DNA from: CAYNWT01 sp964450955
GTDB lineage: Bacteria; Planctomycetota; Planctomycetia; Planctomycetales; Planctomycetaceae
NCBI GenBank assembly: GCA_964450955.1
Contig: CAYVFI010000065.1
Coordinates: 1 to 19,328 of the forward strand
Direction of reading: 5' to 3'
DNA: 19,328 nt
Made by a program: the position numbers and the translations under genes
The notes under the pieces: model-generated
Databases searched by the model: none
What the model saw: only the letters and a program-made list of their open reading frames with translations
What the model was told of the DNA's origin: nothing
Shown here: positions 15,164 to 19,328 of the stretch, piece after piece
How positions within the stretch are numbered: position 1 is the first letter of the stretch
Layout: the number at the start of each line of letters is the position of its first letter

Positions 15164-17137
15164 TCACAATCCTTGAGTTCGCAGCACCGTCAGCCGTGCC
15201 CTCTGCAGTTGAGCCAACCACATTCGATAGATACTGCGACCTGCACTTCCGGAAATGGTTAGTGTGTTTTTCTTGATTGTCACGTTGAGCTTCAGTGTAC
15301 TCGTCCCCGGTGCCAACCAATGCCGAAAGGAGTCCTTCCGGGGGTCCAGCTTATTTTTCTTAAGTTGAAGATACTGATTCGTACTTTCGAAATAAGACCG
15401 TTCCGCAGCTTCTGCCAAGTCAGGCGACTTTTCCATGTTCCTAAGAGCCTTGTCCTGGGAAGCCAGACTGAAGTTACTTCCAAGTGCGAGCGTCAATCCA
15501 ATCCGTCCAGCAAGTTGCTCAACCTCATCGAGAAAGCGTGCAGGCAGCGCGTCGAAGCCAGCACTGCGGGGACTGGTGGCGAGCTTTGCGAGATCGATGT
15601 CAAGATCGATAAAGGTCGAATCCGAACGCCGTGACACAGAGCTCGTCCGCACCTGATTCAACCATTCAGTGGTGTCGGCATTGCCCATGGCGAAGTAAAG
15701 AACACCGCCAGATGCCACAATTCCGATCTGGGAAGGCACATTCCTTCCGGCCTGTGGATGGAACTGCACGGGCAGTGCGCCGGTGTGCCCACGCGGGCCG
15801 ATCGCAGCCACCAACTCACTTGCATATTCACTGGTCGCGGCACCATAGAGTGCCACGTGTGGGGCTGGCCCTTCTTCTTTATCGAGACTCCCAATCTTTA
15901 ATAGTATCTCTCTCATCCGTTCAGTTGCCATCTTTCTGAGGATCCGAGCGATGGCTGGATTCTCCTCAGCCGCTGCCAGCTTTTCCAAGGAACTTACTAG
16001 AGCTGCCGGCAGTTGACCGTGATAAACGGCTGTTGCGGCAGCAGGTTTGCCCCGGAGGTCGAGCAGAGATGAGCGGGGCGATACACGAGGATTCCCAAGC
16101 AACCGGTGGATACCGGCACCTTTCGTGTTCACGCTCAACGAGAACGCGAGAGGTCCTTCGTCAGCTCCGATGCCATTCAACTCGAACCGCACTGCCTCCA
16201 CATCTTCAAGTGCCAAGGTGATTAGATCGAGCTGCCACTTTGACAATACTGTACGTCGAGAGTAGTCAGACTCACTCTCTGCATCGCGTCGCTGAAGACT
16301 TGGAGCGGCCACGCGCCTAACCAATCGCGCAAACGCCGCCATTTGCTCTCTGGGCAGAGCCAGCGGCTCAAATTCGACGACATAGCCCGCTCGCGTTCTT
16401 ACTATTCGCTTTGACAAGCTGGCAAGGTCGAGATCAAACAGCTCTGGAAAAGCAGCGCGGAAAACGACGCGGCCCACCTGACGCACGTAACCTCGTACGT
16501 TCGCGTCGCCGAAACGGCTCCCGGAGATGTAATAGTCGTCCGGGGACAATGGTTGCCGGTCCAGCATCTCACGCGCTCTGGGGTCCAGCAACATCGGAGG
16601 CGGGCCCGTGATCTCAAGAACTGCCTTCGGAACATCCTTGGAGCGAAGCACGCGACACGCACCACCCCTACCAATCACATGCCACTGAGTGTACTGAGCA
16701 GCGTATGCTGTCAGCCAATCATCAAGAGACTCGTCCTCCCTGAGCACACGGTACCAAACGGCCCGGTGCGGAAGTGATACGTGCGCACTCTTCCCTAGAA
16801 AAGGCAGCGAAGGCGGCAAGCGCCTTTCACGCCCTGAGACATCGGAATAGAGAAGAACACCCTCCCGAAGTCCCCAGACTTTTGCGAATTCGTGGTTAGC
16901 GGGATCTTGCTTTGCTTTCGGCTCAAGATCCGCATATGGCACCTCCGTCCAATTGACACCAGGGGAGAGGAGTTTCGCCAAACCCACTGGTTGCCGATCA
17001 CGCATTTGGTGAAACACACCATGGGAATACACGTCCGCGTTGAACGAAGCATGGACTGACCGGTGAATCAAGATAAACGGGTCGGCAGCCACGCCACCAT
17101 CGGCGGTACACAGAACGGCTAGGAAAATTGGGTACAC
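15164..17137 (-). CDS. Large secreted protein of unknown function
   Basis: The 657-aa protein begins with a hydrophobic segment and a likely signal-peptidase site (VYPIFLAVLC...GGVAADP), so it should be exported. The rest is a soluble, mixed alpha/beta sequence. The C-terminal third contains GVLYFAMGNADTTEWLNQV, a pattern I associate with uncharacterised planctomycete secreted proteins; I see no catalytic motif and no membrane span. The frame is open upstream to 17224, but GTG 17137 has a textbook AAGGAG seven bases upstream and avoids overlap with the upstream ORF. With this start the signal peptide lacks its basic residues; a start at GTG 17191 would include RRERAHYLRRS and is the main alternative. 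It is probably co-transcribed with the small upstream ORF. Confidence 0.8.
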   Translation of the reverse strand: MYPIFLAVLCTADGGVAADPFILIHRSVHASFNADVYSHGVFHQMRDRQPVGLAKLLSPGVNWTEVPYADLEPKAKQDPANHEFAKVWGLREGVLLYSDVSGRERRLPPSLPFLGKSAHVSLPHRAVWYRVLREDESLDDWLTAYAAQYTQWHVIGRGGACRVLRSKDVPKAVLEITGPPPMLLDPRAREMLDRQPLSPDDYYISGSRFGDANVRGYVRQVGRVVFRAAFPELFDLDLASLSKRIVRTRAGYVVEFEPLALPREQMAAFARLVRRVAAPSLQRRDAESESDYSRRTVLSKWQLDLITLALEDVEAVRFELNGIGADEGPLAFSLSVNTKGAGIHRLLGNPRVSPRSSLLDLRGKPAAATAVYHGQLPAALVSSLEKLAAAEENPAIARILRKMATERMREILLKIGSLDKEEGPAPHVALYGAATSEYASELVAAIGPRGHTGALPVQFHPQAGRNVPSQIGIVASGGVLYFAMGNADTTEWLNQVRTSSVSRRSDSTFIDLDIDLAKLATSPRSAGFDALPARFLDEVEQLAGRIGLTLALGSNFSLASQDKALRNMEKSPDLAEAAERSYFESTNQYLQLKKNKLDPRKDSFRHWLAPGTSTLKLNVTIKKNTLTISGSAGRSIYRMWLAQLQRARLTVLRTQGL

Positions 17138-17144
17138 AGCGAAA

Positions 17145-17150
17145 CTCCTT
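17145..17150 (-). promoter_or_regulatory. Ribosome-binding site that sets the start of the secreted protein
   Basis: The minus strand reads AAGGAG here, seven bases before GTG 17137. It is the best Shine-Dalgarno in the vicinity and argues for the shorter protein. Confidence 0.65.
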
Positions 17151-17171
17151 CTCAGATAATGGGCACGCTCC

Positions 17172-17414
17172 CTACGCGACCTGACCTCCACCTCCGCCCG
17201 GGCCTCCGATCCCGAGCAACTCATTTATTGCCTGCCGCCACAAGTTGGCGGACTGTTCAAAAAACTCAAGGGCCGTGCAGAAATCATTCGTAGCTGCATT
17301 GAATTTATTCTTGGCAGCAATTAGTTGCAGAATCTTCTGTTGATCTGAGCCGGGGTCGTACAAGTGTAAATCATTTGTACGGTGATCAAAATAACCCTTG
17401 AGAGTCGCTTCCAA
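17172..17414 (-). CDS. Small Gly-tailed ORF upstream of the secreted protein
   Basis: From TTG 17414 this encodes about 80 residues: a mixed N-terminal part (KGYFDHRTNDLHLYDPGSD), a helical segment (QKILQLIAAKNKFNAATNDF and TALEFFEQSANLWRQAINEL), and a Gly-rich end GGPGGGGGQVA. It has no signal peptide. The frame remains open to 17555, but that part is antisense to RNase P RNA and its sequence is constrained by it, so I do not count it as coding. There is no convincing Shine-Dalgarno at 17414, so the start is uncertain. It ends 34 bp before the secreted-protein start on the same strand, consistent with an operon. The function is unknown. Confidence 0.5.
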   Translation of the reverse strand: MEATLKGYFDHRTNDLHLYDPGSDQQKILQLIAAKNKFNAATNDFCTALEFFEQSANLWRQAINELLGIGGPGGGGGQVA

Positions 17415-17440
17415 AGCCAGCCGCTGTAGACTTGTTAATG

Positions 17441-17820
17441 ACTGAAGTGGACCAGGCGATCGCGTTGGTGGCTTGCTGCCAGCGAGGAAAGTCCGGGCTC
17501 CATAGGACACGGTGGTGGGTAACTCCCACCGTCCGCGAGGATCGGGCAAGTGCAACAGAAAGTAAACTGCCCCAAAGGTTCGCCCTTGAGGTGAGGCCCT
17601 CGGGTCTCCGGGGTAAGAGGTGAAATGGTGCGGTAAGAGCGCACCGGCGGTTCGTGTAAGCGAGCCGGCCAGGTAAACCCCACCGGGAGCAAAACCAAGC
17701 AGAGGGAAGGTTCTGTTCGGACCGTTTGACCCTCGGGTCGGTTGCTAGAGGCGGCAGGTAACTGTCGTCGCAGATAAATGGTCGCCCACGACACAACCCG
17801 GCTTATCGGTCCACTTCAGT
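17441..17820 (+). ncRNA. rnpB: RNase P RNA
   Basis: This is the catalytic RNA of RNase P, which cuts the 5' leader from precursor tRNAs. The ends pair over 13 bp (17441-17453 with 17808-17820) to form helix P1. The first conserved region, GAGGAAAGTCCGGGCTCCAT, is at 17484-17503, and its P4 partner ACCCGGCTTATCGG is at 17796-17809. Other recognisable type A-like parts are GTGCAACAGAAAGTAAAC, GGTGCGGTAAGAGCGCACCG and GGTAAACCCCACCGGGAGCA, where GGT is the element that binds the tRNA RCCA end. One oddity is that the usual ACAGAA just before P4 reads ACACAA (17791-17796). Several open frames on both strands inside this gene are not real. Confidence 0.97.
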
Positions 17821-17875
17821 CTTTTCATTTCAACAGCCGATTGACTCGGCACCCAGCCGACTCAATGATTGCCAC

Positions 17876-18409
17876 ATGGACTTTGACAGCTACAACCAGG
17901 AAGACCAGTTTCGCCAGGCATGGGATGCGATCACAATCGCTCGTCCGGTGGACTACTCCCTGTTTACGTTTGGTGACAGTGACCTGCCGTACTTCCTTGT
18001 GACTGAGGGAACCGCAGACGATCCGATGGTGACGGTGCAGGAAGGCAGCGTGAACATCGCCCGCCCTCGCATTATCACTCCGGAAAATATGCACCCGGAA
18101 TTCCGCAACTTCTTTGAAAGCGAAGCGGAGTACGGTTATGTGGAATTCCTGATGGCTCGCACAGCGGCGTTCGGGAATCTCAAGATCACCAACAACGAAG
18201 GGCCGGCTCGCATTGTCACCGATACCGTGGCTGAAGCCGTCGCCCGGCTTAACAAGCAGCTGGACGATATTGAGGAAGAACACACTGCGATCCTGACGGC
18301 CCCGATGAACCTCGCTGGCTTTGCGGTTCTGCGATATGCCTCAGAACGTGTCATGGCCAGCACGCCCGGCAACATTCAGGAACTTAGAGAACGCGGGTTC
18401 CTGCCGTAA
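17876..18409 (+). CDS. Conserved-looking cytosolic protein, function unknown
   Basis: The 177-aa protein is acidic and soluble, without signal peptide or membrane span. It has a beta-rich N-terminal part (VDYSLFTFGDSDLPYFLVTE, residues 25-44), a middle with ARPRIITPENMHPEF, and a helical C-terminal half (VAEAVARLNKQLDDIEEE) that could form a short coiled coil. I recognise no family. The start is ATG 17876, without an obvious Shine-Dalgarno. It begins 55 bp after rnpB on the same strand and is convergent with the lipoprotein gene. It might be read from the rnpB promoter, but that cannot be decided from sequence. Confidence 0.83.
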   Translation: MDFDSYNQEDQFRQAWDAITIARPVDYSLFTFGDSDLPYFLVTEGTADDPMVTVQEGSVNIARPRIITPENMHPEFRNFFESEAEYGYVEFLMARTAAFGNLKITNNEGPARIVTDTVAEAVARLNKQLDDIEEEHTAILTAPMNLAGFAVLRYASERVMASTPGNIQELRERGFLP

Positions 18410-18469
18410 GCCACAACAGTCAGCCAGGGCATAGGGCATCTATTGGGCGGCGACACGACACCGCGATCG

Positions 18470-18497
18470 AAAAAAGGCTGCTGGATTTCCAGCAGCC
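18470..18497 (-). terminator. Intrinsic terminator for the lipoprotein gene
   Basis: GGCTGCTGG (18476-18484) and CCAGCAGCC (18489-18497) form a perfect 9-bp stem with a four-base loop. On the minus strand the stem is followed at once by six T residues (18470-18475), the classical Rho-independent form, about 47 bp after the stop of the minus-strand gene. For the plus-strand gene the trailing sequence (CTTCATTGATTTT) is weaker, but the hairpin may serve both convergent genes. Confidence 0.8.
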
Positions 18498-18543
18498 CTT
18501 CATTGATTTTACAAAACCGGTTCCGATTGAACCGCCAGCGACG

Positions 18544-19140
18544 CTACGGGGATGGTAGTTCGCTTGAAGCGCTCGTGCAGCGAATCAGGTGGTCGTGATC
18601 GATGTAGACGACTTCCTGACTCTCGTCACTGTGAGTGAATGGAATTGGCCAGACCGATCGGATTGTCTTCGTGTAGTACACCGTGCACTTGTAGTGACAG
18701 TGGTGTAATCGAGCCGGCCCGACCATCGGATAGAACTTGCATTCGTCCAGGCGGTCCACGATTGGCTCAACAACAATTCTAACATTGTTGCGGTTAGTCT
18801 CAGCGAGGAACGCAAAGCCACCGGATGTTTCATCCGGTAACGCTCGCATGACTTCGTCTGGTGTTGGAGGGTCAACACAGAAGATCGGAGCGTGGTCGCC
18901 CTCAACCGGATCAAGAACAGGAACGCGATCGTAGCGTTCTTCTTCATGATAACGGTCTTCGATCCGTTGACTCTGCCATGCACTCACAGGCACAGGTGGC
19001 AGTGCCTTCCAGAAGACAAGGCCTTCCCAGAGCACACCAGCGAAGCCACCCATCAGGGTGCAACCGCTGTTACCGACCGTCATCAGACAGATGAGGCCGA
19101 GAAAGGTGAACGTTTTGAACTGCTTAATCAAAGCTGACAT
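18544..19140 (-). CDS. Putative lipoprotein of unknown function
   Basis: The 198-aa protein has a lipoprotein-type signal: a Lys-containing start (MSALIKQFK), a hydrophobic core, and a cysteine (C27) in GNSGC. The -3 residue is Asn rather than the usual Leu, so the lipobox is imperfect. The mature part includes ERYDRVPVLDP, a His/Cys-rich patch LHHCHYKCTVYY, and a C-terminal part with IDHDHLIRC. The number of His and Cys residues could suggest metal binding or disulfides, but no known motif is complete. Two ATGs are adjacent (19143 and 19140); AAGGA lies four and seven bases upstream, which favours the second. A strong terminator follows. No partner gene is visible in the window. Confidence 0.78.
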   Translation of the reverse strand: MSALIKQFKTFTFLGLICLMTVGNSGCTLMGGFAGVLWEGLVFWKALPPVPVSAWQSQRIEDRYHEEERYDRVPVLDPVEGDHAPIFCVDPPTPDEVMRALPDETSGGFAFLAETNRNNVRIVVEPIVDRLDECKFYPMVGPARLHHCHYKCTVYYTKTIRSVWPIPFTHSDESQEVVYIDHDHLIRCTSASSELPSP

Positions 19141-19328
19141 CATTCGCTTCCTTGAAAGCGTGCTTCTCCAGATCCGTTGTCCGGACCGCATGGAGACAAG
19201 CTATTTCCACACATTGTGTATCGAGCAATTGACCAGGTAAACTTGTGAGAATATTCCGGTTTTGTCGGTTTTCCCGATTCAAACGGCCCGGCCCGGCCTG
19301 AGTAAACGCAATCGGCGGTTACTGCCAT

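Noticed and set aside
17386..17796. 136-aa and 119-aa minus-strand ORFs inside rnpB
   Set aside because: They are antisense to a structured RNA gene with unmistakable conserved regions.

Overview
This window looks like chromosomal DNA from a planctomycete (Planctomycetota, probably Planctomycetales). The basis is moderate GC, many GTG/TTG starts, N-terminal CPYC/CPRC zinc ribbons joined through Pro/Ala linkers to one membrane span, a GYF_2 membrane protein, large secreted HEAT/TPR proteins, and a type A-like RNase P RNA. This assignment is inference from protein style; there is no rRNA here. I see no insertion sequence, prophage, CRISPR array or tRNA.

Left part (1-5730). A minus-strand group holds a possible gene fragment at the left edge, a YbgC-like acyl-CoA thioesterase translationally coupled to a small unknown protein, and a GYF_2 membrane protein. 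The GYF_2 gene is divergent from a plus-strand zinc-ribbon membrane protein. After that comes a 448-bp gene-free stretch with two identical 148-bp copies of a palindrome-rich repeat. It is followed by a minus-strand GNAT acetyltransferase and a MoxR-type AAA+ ATPase that lacks its usual DUF58/VWA partners.

Middle part (5967-12520). Plus-strand genes encode a DnaQ/PolB-like 3'-5' exonuclease with all four catalytic acidic residues, a Gfo/Idh/MocA oxidoreductase, a large secreted HEAT+TPR protein whose residues about 240-312 look frame-shifted, a PduO/MMAB-type cob(I)alamin adenosyltransferase, and a small polytopic membrane protein. The ribosome-binding site and GTG start of the last gene lie inside a long predicted hairpin. 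A DUF1499 protein lies on the minus strand.

Core of interest (12566-15092). A compact plus-strand operon reads speD (S-adenosylmethionine decarboxylase), a protein with two zinc ribbons and two DUF4178-like domains, a 58-aa Gly/Ser-rich single-span protein, and a DUF350 membrane protein. The first two genes overlap by ATGA and the last two are 2 nt apart. A sigma-70-like promoter with an inverted repeat across its spacer precedes speD. No aminopropyltransferase is present, so decarboxylated SAM or a derived polyamine may serve a membrane-associated process. This is the best candidate for a little-described system in the window.

Right part (15164-19328). A minus-strand gene for a large secreted protein of unknown function sits behind a small Gly-tailed ORF. 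This pair is divergent from rnpB (RNase P RNA, plus strand). A conserved-looking cytosolic protein (+) and a putative lipoprotein (-) then converge on a strong intrinsic terminator.
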